DNA of 64,000 bases. Source: Clostridiales bacterium (GTDB lineage Bacteria; Bacillota; Clostridia; Saccharofermentanales; Saccharofermentanaceae). The notes below the pieces were generated by a model. That model worked only from the letters and a program-made list of their open reading frames with translations. It had not been told where the DNA came from and did no database searches. The translations under genes were made by a program, and so were the position numbers. Location: positions 1 through 64,000 of the forward strand of contig JAFWPB010000022.1 of NCBI GenBank assembly GCA_017545245.1. Direction: 5' to 3'. Shown here in pieces: positions 42,155 to 52,048 of the stretch; the stretch's first letter is position 1, and each line of letters starts with the position of its first letter.

Positions 42155-43275
42155 TTCAGGCCTCCTTTATCCAGATATTCTGCTGCACCTGCCGCACAGG
42201 TCTTGATGTCTTTCAGACCGACACGGCCAAGGATCTCGAGGTACGGGGAATTCTGTCCACAGGGGCATGTGCTGCCGTCATGCAGTATCCCAAGATCGTC
42301 TGTCATGACGCTTGTTAACGGTGTACCTTTTACAAGCGGCGTCAGTAGATTCACAAGACCCGGCGTGCCATTGGGGACAGGTTCCAGAGTATTGACGTCC
42401 CGGATCAGGACACGGCCATAAACGGGAACATGGAAATGGTGGTGCGGGCAGTCGCAATAGAGGATCGGATGTTCAACCGCACCGAAAAACTCGACGATGT
42501 TATCATCTGTGATTCCAAGCACGCGCTTGGCCAGATCATAGAAGACGCTCTTTTCCACTTCCTCGGCATAGAACTGTTTCCAGCCGCCGGCGAGCATGAT
42601 CTTGGATCCCTTGGGAAGCTGTACAAATGCTTTTCGATCTTCCATCATCTGCATGACAAAAGTCGTATAGGAAGGAAATCCCATGAAGCGGACAGGTGTC
42701 TTCTTTTTCGCATATTTTTCAATAGCCTTGATCACGCCTTCCAGATCCGGTTCGTATTTTCCATCGTGGTATTTCAAAGCATAGGTACGATGCCGGGCCG
42801 GTGCCAGAAGTGTCGTTATAAAGGCGGTCTTGGTAACACCTGTTTTGTTGTGGCGGTTTGGTTTGTATCCGAAAACTATATAGTTGCATGGACGAAGAGA
42901 AATCAGATGACGCTTGCTTACTACCCGCAGCGACATCTTCAGTGCATACCAAAGCTCGCTCCATGCAAATCCCATGCGGCTGAAATGACCGCTTGTTCCG
43001 GACGAAGTGACCTTGATCGAAAGACGCCGGTTCGGAAGAGAATAGATGTGGTGCTTTTTGAAGAAAAGCGTGGGCAGGAAAGGAAGCTTTGCAAGATCAG
43101 AAAAAGAGGCGAGGTCTTCCGGAGAAAAACCCTCGCCATCTAATACTTTTCTGTATTCTTCACAATGCGCATAATGGAACGCACAGTTTTCTTTCATAGC
43201 ACGCAAAAATAACTCGTTTGTCGGTTCGAGATTATAGATCTTCTTTTGTGAGAAAAGCTTGCTTCGAAAACTCAT
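42151..43275 (-). CDS. luxE: LuxE-type acyl-protein synthetase
   Basis: A 374-residue adenylating enzyme. It activates a fatty acid as acyl-AMP and holds it as a thioester for LuxC. Marks: FSDLAKLPFLPTLFFKKHHIYS, the ATP-binding TSSGTSGHFSRMG (about 94), NYIVFGYKPNRHNKTG, and a C-terminal Cys (360, in KTCAAGAA) in the position where LuxE proteins are acylated. Start ATG 43275 lies 23 bases behind the leuS stop, so it belongs to the leuS transcript. The combination luxE-luxC without luciferase implies a different use of the aldehyde. Confidence 0.9.
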   Translation of the reverse strand: MSFRSKLFSQKKIYNLEPTNELFLRAMKENCAFHYAHCEEYRKVLDGEGFSPEDLASFSDLAKLPFLPTLFFKKHHIYSLPNRRLSIKVTSSGTSGHFSRMGFAWSELWYALKMSLRVVSKRHLISLRPCNYIVFGYKPNRHNKTGVTKTAFITTLLAPARHRTYALKYHDGKYEPDLEGVIKAIEKYAKKKTPVRFMGFPSYTTFVMQMMEDRKAFVQLPKGSKIMLAGGWKQFYAEEVEKSVFYDLAKRVLGITDDNIVEFFGAVEHPILYCDCPHHHFHVPVYGRVLIRDVNTLEPVPNGTPGLVNLLTPLVKGTPLTSVMTDDLGILHDGSTCPCGQNSPYLEILGRVGLKDIKTCAAGAAEYLDKGGLK

Positions 43276-43298
43276 GCTTCCTCCATCCGGCGTTGACT

Positions 43299-45773
43299 TT
43301 ATTTTGCTACGATGTTTGCCAATCTTCCTTTTACGTAAATGAACTTCACGATATTTCTGCCAGCCAGTGCCGGTTCGAGGTGGCTGTCTTCATGGACGAG
43401 TTTCTCGACTTCTTCAGAAGTAGCATCCGGGCTGATGTTGAGCTTGAACTTCACCTGACCATTGATCTGGACAGCGATCTCGATCGTATCTTTTACGAGC
43501 TTGCTCTCATCGCATACCGGCCAGGGCTGATTGAAGATAGAGTATTCATTGCCCATTCTCTCCCAGAGCTCTTCCGTAAAGTGCGGAGCATAAGGAGCAT
43601 ACAGGAGCAGGAAAGTCTCTACCGTCGATCTCAGAAGTGCATCGTTCTTGTTCGAAGCGCCCTGGTATTTACCGATAGCATTCAAAAGCTCCATCAGACG
43701 TGCGATCGAAGTATTAAACTGGAACTTTTCCGTATCTGTTGTGACGGCCTTGATCGTGTAGTTCAGGCTGTAAAGAAGAGCCTTGTCTTCTTCGCTGAGG
43801 TCTGTCGGAAGAGCCTGATCCTTCGCGATGTCTTTTACCTCTTCTACCAGACGGTCGATACGTCCGGTGAACTTAACGATCGCCTGAAGTCCGCTTTCGC
43901 TCCATGGACCACCATCGGTGTATGCAAAACCAAATGCAAGGTATGTTCTGAATACGTCAGAACCATACTTCTGGATGTACGGATCCGGTGCAACGGTGTT
44001 GCCTCTGGACTTACTCATTCTGTTTCCGTCAGGTCCGAGGATGATACCCTGGTGAACGAGGGAAGTAAACGGCTCGTCGAAATCGAGGTAACCCATGTCA
44101 CGGAGTGCCTTACAGAAGAAGCGCGTGTACAGGAGATGCATTGCCGCATGCTCTGGACCACCGACGTACTTATCAACCGGGCACATCTTATCGATGAGCT
44201 CTCTGTTGAAAGGCTCCTTATCGTTCTTGTTATCCGGGTAACGCAGCTGATACCAGGAAGAGTCAACGAATGTATCCATGGTATCCGGATCACGCTTGGC
44301 CGGTGCGCCACACTTCGGACAGGTTGTGTTCATGAACTCCGCGCACTTGGCAAGAGGAGATTCTCCATCCGGACGGAACTCTACGTCGTAAGGGAGCAGT
44401 ACCGGGAGCTGGTCATCCGGAACCGGAACGACGCCGCACTTTTCACAGTGTACGACCGGGATCGGTGTACCCCAGTAACGCTGACGGGAGATCAGCCAGT
44501 CACGGAGACGGTAGTTGATCTTTCTCTCTGCCATGCCCTGTGGAGCAAGCTTTTCAATAATTGCATCGATAGCGGTCTTGAAATTCAAACCGTCAAATTC
44601 GCCGCTGTTGACCAGAACGCCTTTTTCGATGAACGGGAGTTCATCCTCAGCGTCAGGAGCAGAAGCAATAACTCTCTGGATCGGCAGATCGAACTTCTTT
44701 GCGAATTCATAGTCTCTTTCATCGTGAGCCGGAACCGCCATAACCACGCCGGTACCATATGTTGCGATAACATAGTCGGAAGCCCAGATCGGAACCTTCT
44801 TTCCGGTGATCGGGTGGATCGCATAGGAACCTGTGAATACACCGGTCTTTTCACGTGTGGTGGACATTCTGTCGATATCGGAAGCTTTCTTGGTGAAAGC
44901 CTGGTATTCTTCAACTTTTTCTCTGCACTCGTCTGTGGTGAGCAGTGTGCACAGCGGGGATTCCGGTGCTACAACTACGTAGGAAACACCCATCAGGGTA
45001 TCGGCACGTGTTGTAAATACAGAGAGTTTCAGATCATCGCCGTTTTCGTCTTTCAGGCGCTCACCGTTTTTCTCGCAGAGGAAGGAGATCTGTGTACCTT
45101 CGGAACGGCCGATCCAGTTGGTCTGGATCTTCTTTGTCTTTTCCGGCCAGTCAAGCTGCGGCAGGCAGTCAAGAAGTTCCTGGGCATAGGCAGTGATCTT
45201 GAAGAACCACTGTGTCATGTTCTTGTGTTCTACTTCGGTGTGGCAACGCTCACATGCACCATCGATAACCTGCTCGTTGGCAAGTACCGTGTTACACTGC
45301 GGGCACCAGTTGACCGGAGCATTCTTTCTATAAGCCAGGCCCTTTTCGAGGAGTCTCAGGAAGATCCACTGGTTCCACTTATAATATTCCGGTTTGCAGG
45401 TTGCGATCTCGTAATCCCAGTCATAGGTCGCGCCCATGTTCTTAAGCTGCTGTTCCATGATCTCAATGTTATGCAGTGTGGAATCCTTCGGGTGGATACC
45501 GGTCTTGATGGCGTAGTTTTCTGCCGGAAGACCGAACGAGTCGAAACCCATCGGATGGAATACGTTAAAGCCCTGCATACGCTTCATACGGGACCAGGAG
45601 TCTGTCAGAGAGTAGTTGTACCAGTGACCAAGATGTAGGTTAGCTGCGGAAGGGTAGGAGAACATCTCCAAAACGTATAGTTTCTCACCCTTTTTATCCG
45701 GGTCAAACTTATAAAGTTTGGTTTCCTCCCATTTTTTCTGCCACTTACGGTCAATGTCTGTTGAATACGCCAT
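43299..45773 (-). CDS. leuS: Leucyl-tRNA synthetase
   Basis: A class I aminoacyl-tRNA synthetase of 824 residues. HIGH motif as [12 protein letters not shown], zinc site CPQCNTVL...CERCH, the CP1 editing insert with [12 protein letters not shown], the second Cys4 knuckle CEKCG...CPKCGAP, and KMSKS as RMSKSRGN, followed by the tRNA-binding C-terminal region. I start at 45773 because AGAGAGGT is seven bases ahead; an ATG at 45779 is too close to it. TGCTATAAT lies upstream on its strand; no T-box could be found. luxE and luxC follow. Confidence 0.96.
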   Translation of the reverse strand: MAYSTDIDRKWQKKWEETKLYKFDPDKKGEKLYVLEMFSYPSAANLHLGHWYNYSLTDSWSRMKRMQGFNVFHPMGFDSFGLPAENYAIKTGIHPKDSTLHNIEIMEQQLKNMGATYDWDYEIATCKPEYYKWNQWIFLRLLEKGLAYRKNAPVNWCPQCNTVLANEQVIDGACERCHTEVEHKNMTQWFFKITAYAQELLDCLPQLDWPEKTKKIQTNWIGRSEGTQISFLCEKNGERLKDENGDDLKLSVFTTRADTLMGVSYVVVAPESPLCTLLTTDECREKVEEYQAFTKKASDIDRMSTTREKTGVFTGSYAIHPITGKKVPIWASDYVIATYGTGVVMAVPAHDERDYEFAKKFDLPIQRVIASAPDAEDELPFIEKGVLVNSGEFDGLNFKTAIDAIIEKLAPQGMAERKINYRLRDWLISRQRYWGTPIPVVHCEKCGVVPVPDDQLPVLLPYDVEFRPDGESPLAKCAEFMNTTCPKCGAPAKRDPDTMDTFVDSSWYQLRYPDNKNDKEPFNRELIDKMCPVDKYVGGPEHAAMHLLYTRFFCKALRDMGYLDFDEPFTSLVHQGIILGPDGNRMSKSRGNTVAPDPYIQKYGSDVFRTYLAFGFAYTDGGPWSESGLQAIVKFTGRIDRLVEEVKDIAKDQALPTDLSEEDKALLYSLNYTIKAVTTDTEKFQFNTSIARLMELLNAIGKYQGASNKNDALLRSTVETFLLLYAPYAPHFTEELWERMGNEYSIFNQPWPVCDESKLVKDTIEIAVQINGQVKFKLNISPDATSEEVEKLVHEDSHLEPALAGRNIVKFIYVKGRLANIVAK

Positions 45774-46092
45774 ATGCATACCTCTCTTTATATAGAAACT
45801 TACAAACAGTCATTATAGCAGATTTTGTCACTATAGTCTCTTGTTTTGTAGTTCTTGCCAAACTTAGTGGGTTCTTTTGAAGCGTCCTTAAGATGATGCA
45901 ACTTGTTTTCATGCTGGAAAGAAAATAGAATTATCGATACTTTTTTCAGCATCGGCCTATTACCCGTTATAGTGTCACGAACAATAAATAAACAGTCTTA
46001 TTCGGATTCAGAAACACTTGATATGTCTTTGCCTTTTCTATATAGTCGACTTAAAGTATTAGGCTTTTAGGCCGTAAGGGAGGTGTTTGGAA
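45774..46092. promoter_or_regulatory. Divergent intergenic region leuS / zinc-ribbon gene
   Basis: This gap of 319 bases carries the leuS extended -10 on the minus strand (TGCTATAAT, reading 45820 to 45812) and, for the plus-strand gene, TTGATA (46018-46023), 17 bases, TATAGT (46041-46046). Between them I see no ORF, hairpin with U-run, or T-box element. Confidence 0.55.
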
Positions 46093-47523
46093 ATGACACT
46101 GATCAAGAAGCATACATGTACGAATTGCGGAGGACCACTCATTATCCATAATGACCGTCAGCAGTATGAATGCCCGTATTGCAATGTCTTCTTTGATTAT
46201 GAGTACTTCCGGTCCCGCGATATTCTTGAGCAGGCTGCCTCCTCCCAAAAGATGTTACAATACGATTCGGCCAAGGAAAAATATGAATTTATCCTGAATA
46301 AAGAGCCTCACAATTTTCTGGCACTTCGGGGGAAACTTCTCTGTGAAGTCAAACTTAACCGTCCGGAAGAACTCAAAAAGCCGGAGAACGTACTGCTCAT
46401 TTCGCCTGATGCTCTGCTTCAGGCCGAGGAAGCCTGCAGTCCGGAAGGAAAGACATATTTCTCAAAGTTGCGTCTTCTATATGAACTCGCGGGATATATC
46501 CGTGTGAATGATCGGGAAAGAGAATGTATCGAAAAAGGTAGAATACAGGATACGGATAATCCGTATGCCTCAATACGGATCGATGGTGTTGAAAAATCCC
46601 ATTTGTTGGTCAAAAACAGAGAAAAACGCCAGAAGTTCGATGAGGAGTTTTCCAAACTCTATTCCCAGTTAGAGGCATTAAATCCGAAAGAAATAAAAGC
46701 CGATCGTTCTCCGAAAGATACATCATCGGTAATAAACTTTGTAACTTCGGCTTCCTGCCCTTCGTGCAGTAGCGAGCTGATCGTAAATCTGGACAGACAG
46801 TTGTACGAATGCCCATACTGCGGAGTCACATACGATTTCGATTTTATCCGTGATGAAACGGCTCTTGCCGAGGCAGAAGAGGCGCTCTCAGAATCCCAGT
46901 TTATCAAGGCGGATTCTATGTACTCATATATATTAGCTATCGATCCGAAGAACTTTGAAGCACTTCGTGGACGTATCCTCTGCGCAGCGAAATGGACAGA
47001 TCTGAAGATTGCTTTGCAAAGCGCAGAACTGTATATGAGGAAAGCGCATATTCCGACGATCAAAACACGCATCGAAGAGGCGATTGGCGCTTGTGAAGAA
47101 TCTGATAGGCCTTATTTTGAAGAGTTTTTAGAGATCATCCCGGCATATGAAGAGTTTGTCAAGCAGAGTAGCCCGTCAAACGAATCCAGAAGAAATAAAA
47201 ACCGTCTTGTCAACGAGAAAAACACAATGAATACGGAATATAACCAGATGGCAAAAGAATTAGCCAAACTACGTCAGAGGTTATTATCAGACACTAATCC
47301 CCTAAGTCCTGATGAAATAGGCCGGATGGGAGTTCTTTCGCGGGATATGCGGGAAATCAAGAAGAGCAGAAGATTTCTCGATGAGTGTATAAATGAAAAA
47401 TCAAATATCGTCATTCAACTGAATCATATCAGTGAGAAAGCGATGGAAAGTATCAAAAGGAATATCAAAAATCTGGTCAGTTTCGAGTCAGAAAAGTATC
47501 AGAAAGAGGGGACTGCGGAATAA
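46093..47523 (+). CDS. Protein with two zinc-ribbon/helical-repeat modules, function unknown
   Basis: A 476-residue soluble protein made by internal duplication. Module 1: zinc ribbon CTNC...YECPYC (about 9-36), then ~80 helical residues with KYEFILNKEPHNFLALRGKLLC, a TPR-like pattern. Module 2: CPSC...YECPYC (about 221-248), then YSYILAIDPKNFEALRGRILC, closely alike. The C-terminus (~360-476) is a Glu/Lys/Asn-rich coiled coil. RBS GGGAGGTG before the ATG at 46093; a TTG at 46087 is within it. I do not know the family; the pattern suggests protein-protein contacts. Its terminator stem embraces the stop codon. Confidence 0.8.
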   Translation: MTLIKKHTCTNCGGPLIIHNDRQQYECPYCNVFFDYEYFRSRDILEQAASSQKMLQYDSAKEKYEFILNKEPHNFLALRGKLLCEVKLNRPEELKKPENVLLISPDALLQAEEACSPEGKTYFSKLRLLYELAGYIRVNDRERECIEKGRIQDTDNPYASIRIDGVEKSHLLVKNREKRQKFDEEFSKLYSQLEALNPKEIKADRSPKDTSSVINFVTSASCPSCSSELIVNLDRQLYECPYCGVTYDFDFIRDETALAEAEEALSESQFIKADSMYSYILAIDPKNFEALRGRILCAAKWTDLKIALQSAELYMRKAHIPTIKTRIEEAIGACEESDRPYFEEFLEIIPAYEEFVKQSSPSNESRRNKNRLVNEKNTMNTEYNQMAKELAKLRQRLLSDTNPLSPDEIGRMGVLSRDMREIKKSRRFLDECINEKSNIVIQLNHISEKAMESIKRNIKNLVSFESEKYQKEGTAE

Positions 47524-47536
47524 CGCAGTCCTTTTT
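47510..47536 (+). terminator. Terminator with the stop codon in its loop
   Basis: GGACTGCG (47510-47517) pairs with CGCAGTCC (47524-47531); the six-base loop contains the TAA of the zinc-ribbon gene, and five T follow. Confidence 0.85.
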
Positions 47537-47537
47537 C

Positions 47538-48380
47538 TTAACTGACCAGGTATGAAGCGGTTGCACAGACAGCGATCGTAAGCGGGTAGAAGAGATAGAA
47601 CGCACGATAAAACCATTTGGATTTTTTCCGCTTTTTGCTTGGTAGAAGAAGGCAAAGGAAAAAGCCGATCAGCGAGACCCCTTCCCAGGTAATGATCCCT
47701 GTCATGCGAAAATAAAGATATGTGTAGCATGCGGCAAAAGCGGCGAAGAAAACCGTTGCCACAAAGACACGGTTATCGATTTTCCAGCGATGCAAAAAAT
47801 AAAACATCAGTACACACATAATAGACATTAGCGACATCGTCAGTGGAAGAAATGTGACCAGTACCATGCAGATTGCAAAAAGAAGGATCGCAAACCCATG
47901 AAGTGTAGTGCGTGGCCACTCCGGAATCTTCATGCCATGGGGAAGATTATTGGCTTCCGCGCTGGAAACAATGACACCATAGCGTGTGCTTTGGGATGAA
48001 GCATTTGGCTCGATAAGATTCATCGAAGCGACCCGGTCCCGCGGAAGAGAAACAAGAAGTTCCACGGCAAAAAGAATAGACAATGTGATCATCCAGGTGA
48101 AAACGATGTTGAGACGTAACGGCTTCGGTGAACTATCCCACAGAAGATACACGAGCAGAAATGCGGCCTGAGCCAGATAAGCGGTCAATGAGATACGAAG
48201 AAAATACTTGTAGATATTTTTAGTCAGAAAAAAGCCTTCCACAACCGCCTGGGCAAAGAAAGGCATGGAGATATACCCTAGTATCTGAAGAGGAAAAAGC
48301 ACACAAATCGGCAGGATCCCGTCGAAGAAATAGGCGGTGACACCACAGATCATGAATAAATATGCCAATATCTTCTTCAC
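47538..48380 (-). CDS. TraX-like integral membrane protein
   Basis: A 280-residue protein with about eight hydrophobic segments. The N-terminus VKKILAYLFMICGVTAYFF, followed by LQILGYISMPFFAQAVVEGFFLTKNIYKYFLRISL, strongly resembles the TraX family (F-pilin acetylase and its chromosomal relatives in Bacillota). The start is a GTG at 48380 because GGAGTGG lies five bases ahead; the frame is open up to 48422 without such a site. The relatives outside conjugation systems are probably membrane acyltransferases of unknown substrate. No conjugation genes nearby. Confidence 0.78.
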   Translation of the reverse strand: MKKILAYLFMICGVTAYFFDGILPICVLFPLQILGYISMPFFAQAVVEGFFLTKNIYKYFLRISLTAYLAQAAFLLVYLLWDSSPKPLRLNIVFTWMITLSILFAVELLVSLPRDRVASMNLIEPNASSQSTRYGVIVSSAEANNLPHGMKIPEWPRTTLHGFAILLFAICMVLVTFLPLTMSLMSIMCVLMFYFLHRWKIDNRVFVATVFFAAFAACYTYLYFRMTGIITWEGVSLIGFFLCLLLPSKKRKKSKWFYRAFYLFYPLTIAVCATASYLVS

Positions 48381-48516
48381 AATTCCACTCCGATTTGTAA
48401 AATGAATGCAAACTTGCAACATTGAAAGATAAGCTCTTTTATTGTATCATTAACGTGCTTATTTGTGTGCATAACAATACGCAGAGCGTATTTCTTTATA
48501 TTATGAGGTGTTGATC

Positions 48517-49527
48517 ATGGGCTTAGGATTAGATATCGGAATTGATCTGGGCACAAGTAGTGTCCTTATTTATGTACGAGGTAAAGGCGTTGTGCTCAAG
48601 GAGCCATCTGTCGTTGCCGTAAATACAAAGACGGGAACCGTACTTGCCGTAGGAGAGAGCGCCAGCCTGATGCTTGGCCGTACACCGGGCGTTGTAGAAG
48701 CGATCCGTCCTCTCCGTGATGGTGTTATTTCTGACTTTAAGGTTACCGAGGTCATGCTGAAAGCGTTCATCGGCCGTGTTTGCCAGGGTATCCGCGCGAC
48801 CTATTTCCGTCCGACGATCGTTGTCTGTGTACCGTCTGTTATTACGCCGGTTGAACAGAAGGCTGTAGAAGATGCCTGCCGTCATGCCGGTGCGAAGGAT
48901 GTATTCCTGATCCGTGAGCCGATTGCGGCTGCGATCGGTGCAGGTATCGATATCACGAAGGCATGTGGTTCCATGATCGTAGATATCGGTGGTGGTACGA
49001 CAGATATCGCGGTTATCTCCCTTTGCGAGCCGGTAGTAGACTTCTCCTTGAAGGTTGCCGGTGACAAGTTTGACGAAGCGATCGTCAAGCACGTCCGTCG
49101 TAAGCACAATGTTCTCATTGGTGAGAAGACGGCAGAAGAACTTAAGATCAATATCGGATGCGCATATCCGAGAGAAGAAGAAATGACGATGGATGTACGT
49201 GGCCGTAACCTGATCACAGGTCTTCCGGCAACCGTTACGGTATCCTCCACAGAGATGCTCGAAGCATTGGAAGAACCGGTTGCAGCAATCTTTGATGCTG
49301 TTCACTCCGTTCTTGAGAGAACCCCTCCGGAGCTGATGGCGGATATCTCCCAGCGCGGTATCGTTATGACCGGTGGTGGTGCTCTTCTTTATGGTCTCGA
49401 CAGAATGCTTGCTACCAAGATCGGTATCGATGTTTATGTTGCAGAAGATACAGTCAGCTGCGTAGCGATCGGTACAGGTAAAGCACTCAGCATGATGGAC
49501 AAGTTTGCTGCTCTTGGCGATACTTGA
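48517..49527 (+). CDS. mreB: MreB-family actin homologue
   Basis: A 336-residue bacterial actin. Phosphate and nucleotide loops: DIGIDLGTSSVLIYVRGKG (phosphate 1), VDIGGGTTDIAVISL (phosphate 2), GIVMTGGGALLYGLDRML (adenosine), and the linking EPSVVAVN and RPLRDGVISDF blocks of MreB/Mbl. It organises cell-wall synthesis along the membrane in rod cells. ATG at 48517 follows GAGGTG. mreC/mreD are not next to it; a terminator ends it, so it is a solitary Mbl-like copy. Confidence 0.95.
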   Translation: MGLGLDIGIDLGTSSVLIYVRGKGVVLKEPSVVAVNTKTGTVLAVGESASLMLGRTPGVVEAIRPLRDGVISDFKVTEVMLKAFIGRVCQGIRATYFRPTIVVCVPSVITPVEQKAVEDACRHAGAKDVFLIREPIAAAIGAGIDITKACGSMIVDIGGGTTDIAVISLCEPVVDFSLKVAGDKFDEAIVKHVRRKHNVLIGEKTAEELKINIGCAYPREEEMTMDVRGRNLITGLPATVTVSSTEMLEALEEPVAAIFDAVHSVLERTPPELMADISQRGIVMTGGGALLYGLDRMLATKIGIDVYVAEDTVSCVAIGTGKALSMMDKFAALGDT

Positions 49528-49558
49528 TTCATTGGAAAAAGAACTTGATCCAGACAGA

Positions 49559-49590
49559 GGAACTGCCTCATCGGGGCAGTTCCTTTTTTA
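49559..49590 (+). terminator. Terminator after mreB
   Basis: Stem GGAACTGCC (49559-49567) with GGCAGTTCC (49575-49583), then six T. Confidence 0.9.
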
Positions 49591-49621
49591 TCTGTAATTG
49601 CGGAAATAAGGGCAATGCCAG

Positions 49622-49651
49622 TTGACAATCAGACGGACTTCAATTTATAAT
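49622..49651 (+). promoter_or_regulatory. rho promoter with long leader
   Basis: TTGACA (49622-49627), 18 bases, TATAAT (49646-49651): near-perfect. It leaves a leader of roughly 155 bases to the GTG at 49816, with T-rich stretches and no obvious strong hairpin, which would suit autoregulation by Rho. Confidence 0.75.
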
Positions 49652-49815
49652 GACATCGGTTTAGTGAATGTATTCTTTCTGCGAAGAAGCAGACATGTTG
49701 AATACTGATGAGGTGTAATTAGATTTTCATTTTTTTCAATCCATAGTTTTTGTTTTGAGAAGGGGATACTTCTCTGTTCAAATATAAACCGATTTCATTT
49801 TAACGAGGTAATTTT

Positions 49816-52041
49816 GTGTCAAAAGACGATTTTTCTTCTAAGAGTAAAGAAGCGCTTGCTACGATCGCAGTGACCTTTAATCTGGTGTCTGCCGAACAAG
49901 CGGAAGCAATGAGTCAGAAGCAGCTTGCCGATCTTTTGAACCGCGAACAGAAAATGTCTGAAGCGGTAGAGAAAACTGCGGAACCTCCGAAAGCCGAGAA
50001 AACTGAGAAAGTTGAGAAACCAGTCAAAGCAGCAAAGAAACCTGCTGCAAAGAAGACTGCTTCCAAAGCTTCCAAGGAGGCTCCGGTGAAGGAAGAAGCA
50101 GTTAAGGAAGAGAAGGCTTCTGAAGAACCAAAAGAGGAAAAGACGGAGAAAACTTCCCGTCGTTCTACTAAGAAAGAAACCAAGGCGGATTCCGGAAAAA
50201 AGAAGACTGCGAAGAAGAAAGAGACCACTTCCGAGACGCTTCCAATCGAAGAACTGATTGAGAAGAAGACAGAGGCGGAGCCCGAAAAACCAGCTTCGGA
50301 AGAAGCAGTCTCTGAAAAGGAAGAAGCGCCGAAAAAGCGTGAGAAGAAGCCTTCGAAGACGGCAAAAGCATCTAAGACCGCAAAGACGGAAAAACAGCAA
50401 GAGAAAGAAGTTCCTGCTTCTGAAGAGAAGAAGGAAGAGGTAGTTGCGGAAAAGAGTGCGGAGGAAAAGACGGAAAAGTCTTTCGAAAAAGAAGAGAAGA
50501 AAGACGAGAAACTTTCTTCGAAGAACCGTTCGAAAAAGGCGAAAAAAGACGTAAAGAAAGAAGAGAAAAAAGACGAGGCAAAGGCCGAGACAGAGGAAGC
50601 TCCCAAGCAGGAGAAAGCACCGGAAGAGGTGAACGCTGAATCAAAGCCTGAAGCGGAGAAGAAGGAAGAAATAAAGAGAAATCCTTCTGAAAAACCGTCC
50701 AAGAATAACAAGCAGAAATCCCGTCATAGAAGTGTAGAGATCCGTCCGGCAGGAGAACCTGCGCCAAGTGCTGAGAATGCTTCTTCGGATGAGAATGCTG
50801 CATCTGATGGAGAAGCGGCACCACAGGAACCGCAGAGACCACAGATCGAACCTGTCGAGTTTACCGGCGTTCTTGAGATCGTCTCGGAAGGCGGATATGG
50901 TTTTGTTAGAAGAGAAAACTATCTGCCGTCTCCTCAGGATATTTTCGTTCCGAATAATATCATCAGAAGATTCGGACTTCGTATGGGCGACCAGATCCAT
51001 GGCTTTGCCCTACCGAAGAAGAATCAGGATAAGAACCTGGCGTTAAGCTATATCACGACAGTCAACGATGTCGAACTGGATAAGCTCGGCAAGCGTCCGC
51101 ATTTTGAGAGACTGACTCCGATCTACCCGGATGAAAGATTCCGTCTGGAAACCGGAAAACAGGAACTCAGTACACGTATCATCGACCTGGTTTCTCCAAT
51201 TGGTAAAGGCCAGCGTGGTATGATCGTTTCCCCGCCGAAAGCAGGTAAGACGATCCTTTTGCAGAAGATTGCAAATGCCATCTCCCAGAACAGCCCGAAG
51301 ACGAAGCTGATCGTGCTCCTCATCGACGAGCGTCCGGAGGAAGTTACCGATATGCAGCGCTCCATCAAGGGTGAAGTTGTGTACTCCACATTCGATAAAA
51401 AGCCGGAGAACCATACAAGAGTTACAGAACTGGTTCTCGAGCGTGCCATGCGTCTTGTTGAGATGGGTGAGGATGTCGTAATCCTTCTTGACTCCATGAC
51501 CCGTCTGGCCCGTGCTTATAACCTGACGATTACACCTACAGGAAGAACGTTGTCCGGTGGTCTGGATCCGGGATCTCTCTATGGTCCGAAGCGTTTCTTC
51601 GGTGCTGCGAGAAATATAGAGAACGGCGGAAGTTTGACGATCGTTGCGACTTCTCTCATTGAGACCGGTTCCCGAATGGACGAAGTTATCTTCGAGGAAT
51701 TCAAGGGTACAGGTAACATGGAAGTTTACCTCGACAGAAAGCTCTCCGAGAAGCGTATCTTCCCGGCAATCGATATCAACAAATCCGGTACGCGTCGTGA
51801 GGATCTCCTCATGTCCCAGGAAGAACTCGATGCCGTATGGACGATCCGAAAGGCTTTCTCCCAGATGGAGACCGCACCGGTTACCGAGACGATCATCAAT
51901 CTGCTTCTGCGTACCAATTCGAATGATCATTTTATCCGTTCTGTAAAGGTCTCCTTTGCGGATAAAGAAGTATTCGATGCGATGCGTGGATCCGGTGCCA
52001 ACGGAACTGCAAACGGCAATGGAAACAATAACGGAAACTGA
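49816..52041 (+). CDS. rho: Transcription termination factor Rho with ~300-residue disordered insertion
   Basis: A 741-residue hexameric RNA helicase. Residues ~1-45 resemble the Rho N-terminal helical domain. Residues ~46-340 are an extremely Lys/Glu/Ala/Ser-rich low-complexity segment. The cold-shock RNA-binding domain begins at about 345 ([18 protein letters not shown]), then Walker [10 protein letters not shown] (about 472), [16 protein letters not shown]-loop/R-loop block [30 protein letters not shown], and SGTRREDLL. The core is complete. The start is GTG after GAGGTA. Typical length without the insert is ~420. The stop codon abuts that of the convergent SDR gene. Confidence 0.95.
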   Translation: MSKDDFSSKSKEALATIAVTFNLVSAEQAEAMSQKQLADLLNREQKMSEAVEKTAEPPKAEKTEKVEKPVKAAKKPAAKKTASKASKEAPVKEEAVKEEKASEEPKEEKTEKTSRRSTKKETKADSGKKKTAKKKETTSETLPIEELIEKKTEAEPEKPASEEAVSEKEEAPKKREKKPSKTAKASKTAKTEKQQEKEVPASEEKKEEVVAEKSAEEKTEKSFEKEEKKDEKLSSKNRSKKAKKDVKKEEKKDEAKAETEEAPKQEKAPEEVNAESKPEAEKKEEIKRNPSEKPSKNNKQKSRHRSVEIRPAGEPAPSAENASSDENAASDGEAAPQEPQRPQIEPVEFTGVLEIVSEGGYGFVRRENYLPSPQDIFVPNNIIRRFGLRMGDQIHGFALPKKNQDKNLALSYITTVNDVELDKLGKRPHFERLTPIYPDERFRLETGKQELSTRIIDLVSPIGKGQRGMIVSPPKAGKTILLQKIANAISQNSPKTKLIVLLIDERPEEVTDMQRSIKGEVVYSTFDKKPENHTRVTELVLERAMRLVEMGEDVVILLDSMTRLARAYNLTITPTGRTLSGGLDPGSLYGPKRFFGAARNIENGGSLTIVATSLIETGSRMDEVIFEEFKGTGNMEVYLDRKLSEKRIFPAIDINKSGTRREDLLMSQEELDAVWTIRKAFSQMETAPVTETIINLLLRTNSNDHFIRSVKVSFADKEVFDAMRGSGANGTANGNGNNNGN

Positions 52042-52048
52042 TCAGTTT
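52035..52048. other. 14-bp palindrome spanning two abutting stop codons
   Basis: AAACTGATCAGTTT is perfectly self-complementary. The TGA of rho (52039-52041) and, on the other strand, the TGA of the dehydrogenase (52044-52042) touch without a base between. A perfect palindrome without loop is not a normal terminator. Confidence 0.8.

Noticed and set aside
40880-43275. Bioluminescence operon
   Set aside because: Only luxE and luxC homologues are present; no luciferase alpha/beta or flavin reductase gene is next to them.
43218-45638. An 806-codon open frame antisense to leuS
   Set aside because: leuS is certain on the other strand. The strong codon bias of well-expressed genes here removes stop triplets from the antisense frame; similar long shadows lie over fba, the sugar-binding protein gene, and metG.
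45774-46092. T-box leader for leuS
   Set aside because: The TGGNACCGCG-type core is absent on the minus strand, and there is no terminator/antiterminator pair.
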